A stretch of 54,233 nt of DNA. Origin: Azonexus sp. (GTDB taxonomy: Bacteria; Pseudomonadota; Gammaproteobacteria; Burkholderiales; Rhodocyclaceae). The notes beneath the pieces are model-generated. The model was not told the DNA's origin. It searched no databases and saw only the letters and a list, made by a program, of their open reading frames with translations. The stretch spans positions 1 to 54,233 of the forward strand of contig JAITMS010000150.1 of the NCBI GenBank assembly GCA_031277255.1, in the 5' to 3' direction. This document shows, in pieces, positions 25,669-34,977 of the stretch. Position 1 is the first letter of the stretch, and each line of letters starts with the position of its first letter. Made by a program: the position numbers and the translations under genes.

Positions 25669-27599
25669 GCCAGCCGGGCGCTGATTTCGTCGACGATCAG
25701 TTGCGCCGTCTCGTAGTCGAATTGCTGGATCGCCGTTTGCAAGGCCGGGAAATATTCGGGAAAGGCAAAGCGCAGGCTCTCCGCCAGCGGCTCGAACCGG
25801 GCTTTGGCGGCAATGTCGCCGCCGCGCAGCAATTCGCCGAGTTGACGCAGGGCGGCGGTGTCGAGCGGCTGGACGTTGATGGCGGCTCCGGGCTGCCCGG
25901 CTGCTGGTTCGTCTTCGGCCAGCGGCGCTTCGTCTGGCAGGAAGTAGATGCCGGGCTGGCTGGGGAGCGGCGGCAGGATTTTTTCGGCGATGGATTTGCC
26001 AAGCCGAACCCTGATCCAGAAAGTGCTGCCCGCGCCAGGCTCGCTATCGACGCCGACCTCGCCGCCCATCAGCCGCGCCAGATGCGCCGAGATCGCCAGA
26101 CCCAGGCCGGTGCCGCCGTAGCGGCGGGTGGTCGAGGCGTCGAGCTGCTCAAAGGGCCGGAACAGTCGGGCAATGTCTTCGGCGCGGATGCCAATGCCGG
26201 TATCACGAACGGCGAAGCGGCAGGTGAAGGCGCTGGCGTCCTCGGCCAGCAGTTCGCCGGTAAGGTGGATGTCGCCGTCATGAGTGAATTTGAGGGCATT
26301 GCTGGCGAAGTTCATCAACACCTGGCGCAGCCGCCGGGCATCGCCGACCACCTGGGCGGGCAGATTGCTGCTATCGACGCTGAGCCGCAGGCCCTTGGCT
26401 TCGGCTTGTTCGCCGATCACGGTGGCGGCAGCCTGGAGCATTTCGGGCGGGGCGAATTCGTGGGCTTCGATGAGCAGTTTGCCGGACTCGATTTTGGACA
26501 GTTCGAGAATGTTGTTGATGACTTGCAGCAAATGCTCCGAGGCGCTGGCGATTTTTTTCACCATGTCGCGCTGGTTTGGCGCCAACGAACTGCCGATCAA
26601 CAGGTAATTGAAGCCGATGATGGCGTTCAGCGGCGTCCGCAGTTCGTGGCCCATGTTGGCGAGAAAGGCCGATTTTGCCTCGTTGGCCGCTTCCGCCTGC
26701 TGGCGAGCGGCGACCAGTTCCTGTTCAGCCGATTTGTGCGCCGTGATGTCGGCAAGACTGCCGACCATGCGCAAAGGGCGGCCTGCCTCGTCACGCAGGA
26801 CGACAATGCCGCGATCCAGCACCCAGAGGATTTTTCCGTTCTTGCAACGGATCCGGTGTTCGCAGCAATAGGGCTTTTCTCCCCGCAGGCAACGGTCGAG
26901 TTCCTGCTTGATCTGGTCTTTTTCCTCAGCCAGGAGGCAATCGAGAAAATCATCGACGGTGCCCGTCATCTCCTCCGGTTGGAAGCCGAGCAGTTCATAC
27001 CAGCGCGGGTTGTGCAGCAATTTGCCGGTTTGCACTTCCCAGTCCCAGATGCCTTCGCCGGTCGCGGCCAGGACGAAGCGCAGGCGCTGTTCATTTTCGG
27101 TGATCTGCTCCTGGGCGCGGCGCAGATCGGTGATGTCGGAAGGGAGGACGAGAATGTGCGGTGAGCCGTCAGGCGCGGTAAAAGGCTGCTTGATCGACTT
27201 GAAATGGCGGACTTCACCGGTATGGGGATTCGTTGCGTCTTCAAAAACGATTTCCGGCTCCCCGCGGGCCATGACATCAAGGGCGTTTTGCCGAAAAAAG
27301 GCGACTTGTTCCGGGGGGGCGCCGAAATCATTGTCATCCTTGCCGATCATCGCCTCTGGCGTCGTCTGGTAAAAGCGCGCCATGGCCGCATTGACCAGCA
27401 CATATTTGGCCTCGTGATCCTTGACGAAGATGATGTTGGGATTTTCGTCGAAGATTTTTTTGAGCAAGGAGTAGTCGGTTGCGATGTCCTGTTGCCCGGC
27501 AGCGGCTTCGGCTAGTCGCCGCCGCAGACCGGCGACCTCTGTCTCAAGCTCGGCAATGCGCTGGGTTGCCTTGGCGTCAAACGAAGATTCGTCGCTCAT
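25665..27599 (-). CDS. PAS-domain sensor histidine kinase
   Basis: A 644-residue kinase without transmembrane segments, hence probably cytosolic. A coiled coil (residues 8-40, [18 protein letters not shown]) leads into two PAS/PAC domains ([19 protein letters not shown] and [18 protein letters not shown]). HisKA follows with the phospho-acceptor in [16 protein letters not shown], then HATPase with [16 protein letters not shown] and GTGLGLAIS. The last 90 residues ([20 protein letters not shown] and following) resemble the helical tail that follows a receiver domain in hybrid kinases, yet no receiver is present. The start at 27599 is preferred to an upstream ATG whose added 57 residues are Arg/Pro-rich. 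No response regulator is adjacent. Confidence 0.9.
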   Translation of the reverse strand: MSDESSFDAKATQRIAELETEVAGLRRRLAEAAAGQQDIATDYSLLKKIFDENPNIIFVKDHEAKYVLVNAAMARFYQTTPEAMIGKDDNDFGAPPEQVAFFRQNALDVMARGEPEIVFEDATNPHTGEVRHFKSIKQPFTAPDGSPHILVLPSDITDLRRAQEQITENEQRLRFVLAATGEGIWDWEVQTGKLLHNPRWYELLGFQPEEMTGTVDDFLDCLLAEEKDQIKQELDRCLRGEKPYCCEHRIRCKNGKILWVLDRGIVVLRDEAGRPLRMVGSLADITAHKSAEQELVAARQQAEAANEAKSAFLANMGHELRTPLNAIIGFNYLLIGSSLAPNQRDMVKKIASASEHLLQVINNILELSKIESGKLLIEAHEFAPPEMLQAAATVIGEQAEAKGLRLSVDSSNLPAQVVGDARRLRQVLMNFASNALKFTHDGDIHLTGELLAEDASAFTCRFAVRDTGIGIRAEDIARLFRPFEQLDASTTRRYGGTGLGLAISAHLARLMGGEVGVDSEPGAGSTFWIRVRLGKSIAEKILPPLPSQPGIYFLPDEAPLAEDEPAAGQPGAAINVQPLDTAALRQLGELLRGGDIAAKARFEPLAESLRFAFPEYFPALQTAIQQFDYETAQLIVDEISARLA

Positions 27600-27660
27600 G
27601 GGATCTGCCGTACTGGTCGGATATGGAAATGGCGATAATGCCCGTTTTTGCGCTGGCGCA

Positions 27661-28683
27661 TCAGGCCGGATTGACGGCCACGGCCTCGACCGGCGCGCCC
27701 GTGCGCGAGCCGAGATGGAGATTGTCGGCAAAATTGGACTGAACCACGGCCAGCGCGGCAAAGCCGCCATCCGGCGCGGGCGCGGCGGTCATCACCTGAC
27801 CGCAGGACTGGTCGGGGTTGGCGGGCGAGAACAGTGCGTCACCGGCGGCCAGGGCTGCCGCGCTGCGGAGGCGGTAAAGGTGGCGTTTGACTTTGCCGAG
27901 ATATTGGGTGCGGGCGACGATTTCCTGGCCCGGATAGCAGCCCTTGTTGAAACTGAGGCCGCCGATTTTTTCGAAATCGGCCATTTGCGGCACAAAGGCT
28001 TCCCTGGTCGCCAGCGTCACCAGCGGCCAGGCGGCCTTTATGTCGAGCCAGCGCCAGACCGGCGCGCCGACGGGCCGCGCCGTCGCTGTCAGCGCCGACC
28101 ACAGGGCCGGGGCGGCGGCTGTCGGCGCGGCGACCATGAAACGCTCGCCAGCGAGTTGAATCACCGCGCAGCCGTTGGCGGCGGCAACGGCCAGCGGCGC
28201 GGCGGCGGCCAGCGCCGGCAGCCCGGCGGCGGCCAGCGCCGCACCCGCCTGGGGGCCAGCGAGGCCGAACAGCGCCTGATCGTTTTCCGCCGCCAGCTTG
28301 ACTTTGGAACGCAGGATGAACATCGGCAGGCGCTTCAGGGTTGCTTCCACCAGGTCGGCGGACAAAACCAAACGGTAGCCGCCATCTTCGCGCCACAGCA
28401 GAAAACTGGCCTGCATCCGCCCCTTGGCGGTGCACCAGGCGGCGTGTTGCGCCTGATTGTCCGGCAGGCGATTGACATCGCTGGTCAACTGGTTGTGGAG
28501 AAAAGTCCGGGCATCCTCGCCCGTGGCTTTAATCAGGGCCAGATGCGTCAGCGGCGTGACCACCGTCTGCGCGGCGGCCCCGATTTCTCCGGCGGCGTCG
28601 CCGAAATCGCTGATGACGGACGCCTCGCCGTCAAATACGGCGCCCGTGGATTGAAGGAAGTTGCGCCAGTCGGGGTTCATCAA
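27661..28683 (-). CDS. ygfZ: Folate-binding protein YgfZ/GcvT-like
   Basis: A 340-residue GcvT-fold protein that uses tetrahydrofolate to help iron-sulfur cluster assembly and repair. The diagnostic [17 protein letters not shown] motif with its conserved cysteine is present near residue 230. A GcvT-like N-terminal domain ([14 protein letters not shown]) and a C-terminal beta-barrel precede and follow it. The ATG at 28683 has a clear AGGACCC upstream. It is divergent from mltG with 40 bp between them, the usual arrangement in betaproteobacteria. Confidence 0.93.
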   Translation of the reverse strand: MMNPDWRNFLQSTGAVFDGEASVISDFGDAAGEIGAAAQTVVTPLTHLALIKATGEDARTFLHNQLTSDVNRLPDNQAQHAAWCTAKGRMQASFLLWREDGGYRLVLSADLVEATLKRLPMFILRSKVKLAAENDQALFGLAGPQAGAALAAAGLPALAAAAPLAVAAANGCAVIQLAGERFMVAAPTAAAPALWSALTATARPVGAPVWRWLDIKAAWPLVTLATREAFVPQMADFEKIGGLSFNKGCYPGQEIVARTQYLGKVKRHLYRLRSAAALAAGDALFSPANPDQSCGQVMTAAPAPDGGFAALAVVQSNFADNLHLGSRTGAPVEAVAVNPA

Positions 28684-28699
28684 GGGTCCTCAAGAGCTT

Positions 28700-28714
28700 G
28701 CGCTATTATAGCGC
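28700..28714. promoter_or_regulatory. Palindromic candidate -10 region between ygfZ and mltG
   Basis: A 15-base palindrome (GCGCTATTATAGCGC). On the minus strand it contains a perfect TATAAT (28710-28705) for ygfZ, and on the plus strand TATTAT for mltG. No clear -35 boxes go with it. Confidence 0.4.
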
Positions 28715-28723
28715 CCGAATAGA

Positions 28724-29743
28724 TTGCTCCTCTGCTGCCGAGTTCCCTTGCGCTTCCTCATCAAACTCCTGTTTTTGGTTTTTCTGACACTGGCCGCCGC
28801 CCTTGGCGGACTGTGGTGGTGGGCCGGGCAGCCGCTGGCCTTGCAGAACGCCCCGGTCGATTTCCACGTTGCCAACGGCAGCAGCCTGCGCGCGGCGCTG
28901 ACCGAGATGCGCGCCGCGGGCATTGCCGTCGAGCCGTCGCTGATGTTGCTGCTGGCGCGGCTTTCCGGCGCTGAAACCGGCATCAAGGCGGGCAGTTATT
29001 CGGTGGACGACGGCGTCACGCCGCGCCAACTGCTCGATAAACTGGTGCGCGGCAAGGTCACGCAGGGCGACATCACCCTCGTCGAAGGCTGGACCGTGCG
29101 CCAGTGGCGGGCGCGTCTCGCGGTCAATCCCGATTTGAATGGCGACAGCCGCAGTCTCTCCGAGGAGGAAATCGCCCGCCGTCTCGGCCTCTCATACGCC
29201 AGTCTGGAAGGCTGGCTGTTTCCCGATACCTACCTGTTCGACAAGCATTCCAGCGACCTCGACCTGATCGCCCGCGCCGCGCGGGCGATGGAGCGGCGGC
29301 TGGTAGCGGCCTGGGCCGGGCGGGACGAGGGTTTGCCCTACCGCTCGCCTTACGAAGCCTTGATCATGGCTTCCATCATCGAAAAAGAAACCGGGCGCGA
29401 GGCCGACCGCGAACAGATCGCCGCCGTTTTCGTCAATCGCCTGCGCCTGGGGATGCCGCTGCAAACTGACCCGACCGTGATTTACGGCCTGGGCGAGACG
29501 TTTGACGGCAATCTGAGAAAGCGCGACCTGCTGGCCGACACGCCCTACAACACCTACACCCGGCGCGGCCTGCCGCCAACGCCGATCGCCATGCCGGGGC
29601 TGGCTTCGATCGAGGCGGCGCTGCACCCGGCGCCGTCGCAGGCGCTCTATTTCGTCGCCCGAGGCGACGGCAGCAGCCATTTTTCCAGTACCCTCGACGA
29701 ACACAATCGGGCGGTCAATCGTTACCAGAGGAGCGGCAAGTGA
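28724..29743 (+). CDS. mltG: Endolytic murein transglycosylase MltG
   Basis: A 339-residue YceG-family enzyme that cuts nascent glycan strands in the periplasm. It has one N-terminal transmembrane helix (residues 12-32), a LysM-like domain, and the catalytic region with the essential Glu in [36 protein letters not shown] and the [17 protein letters not shown] end follow. No ATG is available; the start is a TTG at 28724 or the TTG at 28748, the latter beginning just before the hydrophobic segment. The TGA overlaps the tmk GTG, so mltG-tmk are coupled, as in many relatives. Confidence 0.92.
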   Translation: MLLCCRVPLRFLIKLLFLVFLTLAAALGGLWWWAGQPLALQNAPVDFHVANGSSLRAALTEMRAAGIAVEPSLMLLLARLSGAETGIKAGSYSVDDGVTPRQLLDKLVRGKVTQGDITLVEGWTVRQWRARLAVNPDLNGDSRSLSEEEIARRLGLSYASLEGWLFPDTYLFDKHSSDLDLIARAARAMERRLVAAWAGRDEGLPYRSPYEALIMASIIEKETGREADREQIAAVFVNRLRLGMPLQTDPTVIYGLGETFDGNLRKRDLLADTPYNTYTRRGLPPTPIAMPGLASIEAALHPAPSQALYFVARGDGSSHFSSTLDEHNRAVNRYQRSGK

Positions 29744-30357
29744 GCGGTAAATTCATCACCTTTGAAGGCATCGACGGGGCTGGCAAAAGCACCCACGTCG
29801 ACTGGCTGGCCGGGGTTTTGCGCGAGCGCGGCAAAACCGTGCAGGTGACGCGCGAACCGGGCGGCACGCCGCTCGGCGAACGCCTGCGCGACCTGCTGCT
29901 CAACGAGCCGATGCGCGTCGAAGCCGAAACCCTGCTGATGTTCGCCGCCCGCAGCGAGCATTGGGCCGAGCGCATCGAACCGGCCCTGAGCCGCGGCGAA
30001 TGGGTCATCTGCGACCGTTTCAGCGACGCCACCTACGCTTATCAGGGCGGCGGACGCGGCCTCGAAAAAAGCAAGCTGCAACAACTCGAACAATGGGTCT
30101 TTGGCCGCCGCCAACCGGACCTGACGTTACTCTTTGACCTGCCGCTCGAAGTGGCGCGCGAGCGCATCGCCGTCGCCAACCGCCCGCTCGACCGCTTCGA
30201 GCAGGAAAGAGCCGATTTTTACCAGCGCGTCCGCCAGGCTTACCTCGAACGCGCCCACGCCCACCCGGAGCGCATCCGCGTGATTGACGCCAACAACAGC
30301 CTCGATCACATTCACAAACAACTTGAGCAAATTATTCTAAACAACCGTTCGGGCTGA
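29740..30357 (+). CDS. tmk: Thymidylate kinase
   Basis: A 205-residue dTMP kinase. The P-loop is [11 protein letters not shown], the dTMP-binding DR motif lies in [18 protein letters not shown], and a LID region spans [14 protein letters not shown]. It starts with GTG (29740) after a GAGG that lies in the end of mltG. The last few codons (after LEQIILNN) and the TGA at 30355-30357 lie inside REP element R3, so the true ancestral C-terminus may have been altered by the repeat. Confidence 0.96.
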   Translation: MSGKFITFEGIDGAGKSTHVDWLAGVLRERGKTVQVTREPGGTPLGERLRDLLLNEPMRVEAETLLMFAARSEHWAERIEPALSRGEWVICDRFSDATYAYQGGGRGLEKSKLQQLEQWVFGRRQPDLTLLFDLPLEVARERIAVANRPLDRFEQERADFYQRVRQAYLERAHAHPERIRVIDANNSLDHIHKQLEQIILNNRSG

Positions 30358-30410
30358 GCCTGTCGAAGCCCGTTCTCCGCACCGCCCTTCGACAGGCTCA
30401 GGGCGAACGG
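30345..30410. repeat. REP element R3 containing the tmk stop codon
   Basis: 66 bp with the two pairing arms CCGTTCGGGCTGAGCCTGTC and GACAGGCTCAGGGCGAACGG and a short spacer, the most compact core in the window. It can form a strong hairpin in the tmk-holB message, where it may protect or stop transcripts. Confidence 0.85.
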
Positions 30411-30440
30411 AGGAGGCAAATAGCCAACCCTTATTGATTT

Positions 30441-31460
30441 ATGAACATCATTGATCTTCACCAACCTGTTTGGCAGAGCCTTCAAGCGCGTCGGGGGCAA
30501 ATGCCGCATGCCTTGTTGCTGCTTGGCCAGCGCGGCCTTGGCAAGTTTGAGCTGGCCCGCCAGTTTGCCGCCGGTCTTTTGTGCGAACAGCCGCGGAGCG
30601 ATGGGCAGGCGTGCGGTCATTGTCTCGCCTGCAACTGGCAAGCCCAGGGCAATCACCCGGATTTTCGCCTCTTGCAGCCGGAGGCGCTGACTGACGACGG
30701 CGAGACGGAGGAGGGCAAAAAGAAAGCCAGCCAGCAGATCACCATCGACCAGGTGCGCGCTTTGGATGACTTTCTCAACGTCGGCGCGCATCGCGGCGGG
30801 TTCTCCATCGTCCTCGTCAATCCCGCTGAAGCGATGAATCGGGCGACCGCCAACGCACTTCTTAAAACACTTGAAGAACCACCGCCAAGTACATTGTTTT
30901 TATTGGTTTCAAGTGACCCGATGCGCTTGTTACCAACCATCCGCAGCCGCTGCCAGGTGATGCCGGTGCCGCTGCCTGCGCCCGCCCGCGCCGAGGCGGC
31001 GCTGGCGGCGGCGGGCGTGACCGAGGCCAGACGCTGGCTGGCGCTGGCGGGCGGCGCGCCGGGCCTGGCCCTGGAATGGTCGCAGGCGGGCCAGGGCGAT
31101 TGGCTGGAAACCCTGATCCGGCGTCTGGCCGCCGGGTCCGCCGTGGAGCCGCTGGCGCTCGCCGGGGAGCTGGAAAAAGCCGTCAAGGACAGCAAAGGGC
31201 GGCTGCCCCTGAAAGCCGTGGTCGATGGTCTGCAAAAGTGGCTGGTCGATTTGCAACTGGCGGGCAATGGCCTCTCGGTGCGCTATTTTTTGCCGCAGGC
31301 GGCGACAATCGCCAATCTCGCTGCTATGATTCCCCCGGCGCGCTTGTCGCGGGCGTACCGGACGAGCGTGGCGCGCCGCCGGGAAGCCGAACAGCCGCTC
31401 AACCCCCGCCTCTTTCTCGAAGGGCTTTTTCTTGACTACCGCGCTTTGTTTGCCTCCTGA
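30441..31460 (+). CDS. holB: DNA polymerase III delta' subunit
   Basis: A 339-residue clamp-loader subunit. The zinc-binding cysteines lie in LLCEQPRSDGQACGHCLAC, and the AAA+ core has SIVLVNPAEAMNRATANAL, KTLEEPP and the SRC-type sensor in IRSRCQVMPV. The helical collar region follows. A GGGCAAATGCCGC-type degenerate P-loop matches the non-ATPase role of delta'. The gene follows tmk after REP R3, as tmk-holB-pilZ-tatD is a common order. ATG at 30441 sits 83 bp after the tmk stop. Confidence 0.92.
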   Translation: MNIIDLHQPVWQSLQARRGQMPHALLLLGQRGLGKFELARQFAAGLLCEQPRSDGQACGHCLACNWQAQGNHPDFRLLQPEALTDDGETEEGKKKASQQITIDQVRALDDFLNVGAHRGGFSIVLVNPAEAMNRATANALLKTLEEPPPSTLFLLVSSDPMRLLPTIRSRCQVMPVPLPAPARAEAALAAAGVTEARRWLALAGGAPGLALEWSQAGQGDWLETLIRRLAAGSAVEPLALAGELEKAVKDSKGRLPLKAVVDGLQKWLVDLQLAGNGLSVRYFLPQAATIANLAAMIPPARLSRAYRTSVARRREAEQPLNPRLFLEGLFLDYRALFAS

Positions 31461-31469
31461 TCCCCGCCG

Positions 31470-31832
31470 ATGAGCCAAGTCAAACCCCCGCCGCTCCGTC
31501 CGAGCGTCCTCTCACTCAACATTAGCTCCAAGTCGGCGCTGTATGCCGCCTTCATGCCGCACCTCAAAAACGGCGGCATTTTCATTCCGACCACCCGCAG
31601 CTACCAGATTGGCGACGAAGTGTTCATGCTCCTCTCGCTGATGGATGATCCGGCCAAACTGCCGATTGCCGGCAAGGTCGTCTGGATTACCCCGGCTGGC
31701 GCGCAGAATGGCCGTGCCCAAGGCATCGGCGTGCAGTTCAATAGCGACGAAAGCGGCCAGGACGCGCATCACAAAATCGAAGGGCTGCTCGGCGGCGTCA
31801 TGCAGTCGTCGCGCCCGACCCATACGCTCTGA
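31470..31832 (+). CDS. pilZ: PilZ domain protein
   Basis: A 120-residue single-domain PilZ protein of the PilZ (type IV pilus) type. It shows GGIFIPTTRSYQIGDEVFML, then LPIAGKVVWITPAGA and GIGVQF. Such PilZ proteins lack the RxxxR c-di-GMP residues and act in type IV pilus assembly by binding PilB. No such arginine motif is seen at the N-terminus here, consistent with that group. It sits in the conserved tmk-holB-pilZ-tatD order and starts 9 bp after holB. Confidence 0.88.
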   Translation: MSQVKPPPLRPSVLSLNISSKSALYAAFMPHLKNGGIFIPTTRSYQIGDEVFMLLSLMDDPAKLPIAGKVVWITPAGAQNGRAQGIGVQFNSDESGQDAHHKIEGLLGGVMQSSRPTHTL

Positions 31833-31872
31833 GCGGCCCGGTTTTGACGGACGCTGGTCGCTAGGGGTCGCC

Positions 31873-32646
31873 ATGCTGGTCGATTCGCATTGTCACCTCG
31901 ATTTCCCCGGCCTCGCCGAGCGCCTGCCGGAAGTGCTGGCCGCCATGACGGACAACGGCGTCGGTCTGGCGCTGTGCATCGGCGTCAATCTGGAAGATTT
32001 CGCCCGGGTGCGGGCGCTGGCCGAATCCGATCCGCGCCTCTACGCCACCGTCGGCGTGCACCCTGAATATGAAGACGCCGAGGAGCCGGATGTCGAGCGC
32101 CTCGTCGCCCTGGCCGATCACCCGCGCGTCGTCGCCATTGGCGAAACGGGGCTGGATTACCACTGGCACAAGGACAAACCCGAATGGCAGCGGCGGCGCT
32201 TTCGTCAGCACATCGCCGCCGCCTGCCGCTGCGGCAAGCCGCTGGTGGTGCATACGCGGGAGTCCGCCGCCGACACCCTCGCTCTGTTGCGGGAGGAGGG
32301 GGCGGATGCCGCTGGCGGCGTCATGCACTGTTTTACCGAAGATTGGGCCGTGGCCAAGGCGGCGCTTGATCTTGGTTTTTATATCTCCTTTTCCGGCATC
32401 GTCACCTTCAAGAACGCCGCCATCGTCAAGGAGGTCGCCACCCGCTGCCCGCTCGATCGCCTGTTGATCGAAACCGATGCGCCTTATCTCGCGCCCGCGC
32501 CGTTTCGCGGCAAACCCAATCAGCCCGCCTACGTCCGCTACGTCGCCGAAGAAATCGCCCGCCTGCGCGGGTTGGAGGTAGCCGAGGTAGCGCGGGCGAC
32601 GAGCGATAATTTTTTCACCCTTTTCCGCCATATCCCACGACCATGA
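31873..32646 (+). CDS. TatD family metal-dependent hydrolase
   Basis: A 257-residue TIM-barrel nuclease/hydrolase, most like YcfH. Metal ligands are DSHCHLD at the N-terminus, GETGLDYHW, HTRES, MHCFTE and ETDAPYLAP. The family has 3'-exonuclease activity in E. coli TatD. The ATG at 31873 begins exactly at the family N-terminus; reading further upstream would run through pilZ in another frame. The stop overlaps the ATG of the ankyrin gene. Confidence 0.93.
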   Translation: MLVDSHCHLDFPGLAERLPEVLAAMTDNGVGLALCIGVNLEDFARVRALAESDPRLYATVGVHPEYEDAEEPDVERLVALADHPRVVAIGETGLDYHWHKDKPEWQRRRFRQHIAAACRCGKPLVVHTRESAADTLALLREEGADAAGGVMHCFTEDWAVAKAALDLGFYISFSGIVTFKNAAIVKEVATRCPLDRLLIETDAPYLAPAPFRGKPNQPAYVRYVAEEIARLRGLEVAEVARATSDNFFTLFRHIPRP

Positions 32647-33302
32647 AAAAACGCCTGCTCCTCATCGCGCTTGCCGCCAGCCTCTCCCTGCCGCTTTCTG
32701 CCGCCACCTATGACGATCTCATCGCCGCCGCCAAAAATGGCGACGCCGCCGCCATCTCGGCCCTGGTGCAAAAAGGCGCTTCGGTCGATACCACCGACAT
32801 CGACGGCAACACCCTTCTCATGCTCGCCGCCCGCGACGGCCACGAGGCGCTGGTCGATTACCTGATCGGCCAAAAAGCCAAACTCACCGCCCGCAACGCC
32901 GCTGGCGACACGGCCCTGCGCCTGGCCGCCTTCATGGGGCGGCAAAAAGTCGTCGAAAAACTCCTGGCCGCTGGCGCGCCGGTCAACAACCCCGGCTGGA
33001 CGCCGCTCGCTTACGCCGCCTTTGCCGGTCATGACGACATCGTTCGCCTGCTCCTCAAAGCCGGGGCCGACATCAACGCGCCCAGCGAAAACGGCATGAC
33101 GCCCTTGATCGCCGCCGCCCGCAACGGCCACGAAGCCGTCGTCGACCTGCTCCTGAGCCGCAAGGCCGATCCCAACCGCCAACTCGAATCCGGCGAAACG
33201 GCGCTCGATCTGGCGACCAAAAACAGCAACACCGACATTGCCAACCGGCTGCGCAAGGCTGGCGGCAAATCGGGACAGAGCGTGACGATCAAGGTGCGAT
33301 GA
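32643..33302 (+). CDS. Exported ankyrin repeat protein
   Basis: A 219-residue protein with a signal peptide (KKRLLLIALAASLSLPLSA) and about five ankyrin repeats (DGNTLLMLAARDGHEALVDY, AGDTALRLAAFMGRQKVVEK, GWTPLAYAAFAGHDDIVRLL, NGMTPLIAAARNGHEAVVDL, GETALDLATKNSN). A periplasmic binding role is likely. It is coupled to tatD by a 4-bp overlap, an arrangement common in betaproteobacteria. Confidence 0.9.
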   Translation: MKKRLLLIALAASLSLPLSAATYDDLIAAAKNGDAAAISALVQKGASVDTTDIDGNTLLMLAARDGHEALVDYLIGQKAKLTARNAAGDTALRLAAFMGRQKVVEKLLAAGAPVNNPGWTPLAYAAFAGHDDIVRLLLKAGADINAPSENGMTPLIAAARNGHEAVVDLLLSRKADPNRQLESGETALDLATKNSNTDIANRLRKAGGKSGQSVTIKVR

Positions 33303-33340
33303 GGGTCAGGGGATTGGCCGCGCGTTGAGGAGATGATCGT

Positions 33341-34864
33341 TTGGATCGACATCAATATCACTTGCTGGTAAGGCGTCTTGAAGTCGATGCCACGGTCAGC
33401 CCCGGAGCCTTTCGCGCAAAAACCCTGCTGATCAGCACCGCCGCTTATGTCGTGCTGTTTGGCGTGTTATTGGCGATTGCCCTGTTGATTTATTTTGGCG
33501 TTGCTTATGCCTATACCGGGGCGCGCATATACAACCTGATACGCCTCGCCCTGTTCGGGCTGGTGATGGGGCCGGTCTTTTTCGTTGTATTGCGGATGTT
33601 CTTCATCAGACTGCCGCCGCCCGCAGGCTATCCGCTCGCCGAGGCAGAAGCGCCGGCGCTGTTTGAGGCGCTTGACAAAGTGCGCAAGCGGCTGAACGGG
33701 CCGCCGATTCATCAGGTGCTGATCGACGAGGAATTCAATGCGGCAATCGTCCAGCGGCCCCGCTGGGGACTCTTTGGCCGCCATACCAACTACCTGATTC
33801 TCGGTTTGCCCTACATGTTGGGCGTTTCGCCAAAAGAAATGCTGGCCACGATCGCGCATGAGTATGGGCATATATGCGGCAATCACGGCAAACTCGGCGC
33901 CTGGATATACCGGCAACGCCTCACTTTCGGCGCGCTCCATGAAGAAGTTCAGCACAGCGCCGAAGATAACTGGGTGTACAGGGGCATGGCCTATCTGTTG
34001 AGAAATTTCATGCCCTACTACAACGCCTACACCTTTGTCCTGTCGCGCGAAAACGAGTACGAAGCCGACCGCACGGCAACCGAGGTGGTCGGCAGCGCAA
34101 TCAATGCCCAGGGGCTGATCCGGGATGTCTTGCTCGGGCGCTGGTTTGCCGAAGAATTCTGGCCGAAGCTGTACCAACAGGCGCACAGCCGGGAAAGGCC
34201 GACCTTCCTGCCCTATAACGCCATGCGCAGCGCCTTCAAGGCGAGCTATCCCGAATGGGCCACCAAAGAACGCCTGAATGCCGCATGGCGGGAACGCGCC
34301 AACCTCGATGACACCCATCCGGCTTTGCGTGACCGTGTCGAAGCGACAGGAGAAAAATCAGCATTGCCGCCATGCGTTGACCATACAGCCGCCGAAGCAT
34401 TGCTGGGCGCTGGCGTGAAAACGCTGATCGACAAATTTGACCGCCGCTGGTGGAAAAAAGAAAAAGCTGCGTGGACCGCCAGGTATCAATATGTCGCCCG
34501 CTCGAAGAGCCGGCTGCGAGAGTTGTCCCGCCTGCCTCTGGCTGGCCTGAAATTGCAGGATTTACATGAATACGCGCTCCTCAGCAGCGAATTTGAGTCG
34601 CCGCAAAAAGCAAAATCCCTGCTGCAACGCTTGCTTCAGCAGCACCAGCAGGCGCCCCTGCCGAAAGCCGAATACCATTACGGACGCATCCTGCTCGCCG
34701 AAGGCGACGAGCACGGACTCGATCATCTGGCCGTTGCCGCAAGCGCCGATCACCATATGCGCGAGTCGGCGATGACGATGGGCTACGACTACCTGCTCAT
34801 CAAACATGGCCCGGAGCGGGCGCAGGCATGGTGTGACAAAGTCGCCGATCTGGAAAAAGGATGA
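33341..34864 (+). CDS. M48 family membrane metallopeptidase
   Basis: A 507-residue protein with two transmembrane segments between residues 28 and 88 and a zinc-protease domain. The catalytic HEYGH lies in TIAHEYGHICGNHG, and the third ligand in SRENEYEADRTA. The remaining ~250 residues are helical and TPR-like. It belongs with HtpX/Oma1-type or similar envelope proteases, but the long C-terminal part is unusual and no partner is evident. The start is a TTG (33341) with GAGGAG nine bases ahead. The overlapping ATG at 33333 is out of frame. Confidence 0.85.
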   Translation: MDRHQYHLLVRRLEVDATVSPGAFRAKTLLISTAAYVVLFGVLLAIALLIYFGVAYAYTGARIYNLIRLALFGLVMGPVFFVVLRMFFIRLPPPAGYPLAEAEAPALFEALDKVRKRLNGPPIHQVLIDEEFNAAIVQRPRWGLFGRHTNYLILGLPYMLGVSPKEMLATIAHEYGHICGNHGKLGAWIYRQRLTFGALHEEVQHSAEDNWVYRGMAYLLRNFMPYYNAYTFVLSRENEYEADRTATEVVGSAINAQGLIRDVLLGRWFAEEFWPKLYQQAHSRERPTFLPYNAMRSAFKASYPEWATKERLNAAWRERANLDDTHPALRDRVEATGEKSALPPCVDHTAAEALLGAGVKTLIDKFDRRWWKKEKAAWTARYQYVARSKSRLRELSRLPLAGLKLQDLHEYALLSSEFESPQKAKSLLQRLLQQHQQAPLPKAEYHYGRILLAEGDEHGLDHLAVAASADHHMRESAMTMGYDYLLIKHGPERAQAWCDKVADLEKG

Positions 34865-34936
34865 CGGCGCGGCCCGCCAGCACACCCGCCGCGCCCGCTG
34901 GCGGCGCGCCGCAGCGCCGTCGCCGGGGCAGGCGCA

Positions 34937-34947
34937 TCTGCTAGAAT
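34937..34947 (+). promoter_or_regulatory. Candidate extended -10 for the helicase gene
   Basis: TGCTAGAAT (TG at 34939-34940, TAGAAT at 34942-34947), about 30 bp before the TTG start, with no clear -35. Confidence 0.35.
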
Positions 34948-34977
34948 CCGCCCGGTTTTTCTCTGGTTTTTCCCTTC

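Noticed and set aside
25701..27164. 487-codon plus-strand frame opposite the histidine kinase
   Set aside because: The kinase on the other strand has all catalytic boxes; this frame is its antisense shadow.
27484..28722. 412-codon plus-strand frame opposite ygfZ
   Set aside because: Antisense to a well-conserved gene, low-complexity translation without motifs.
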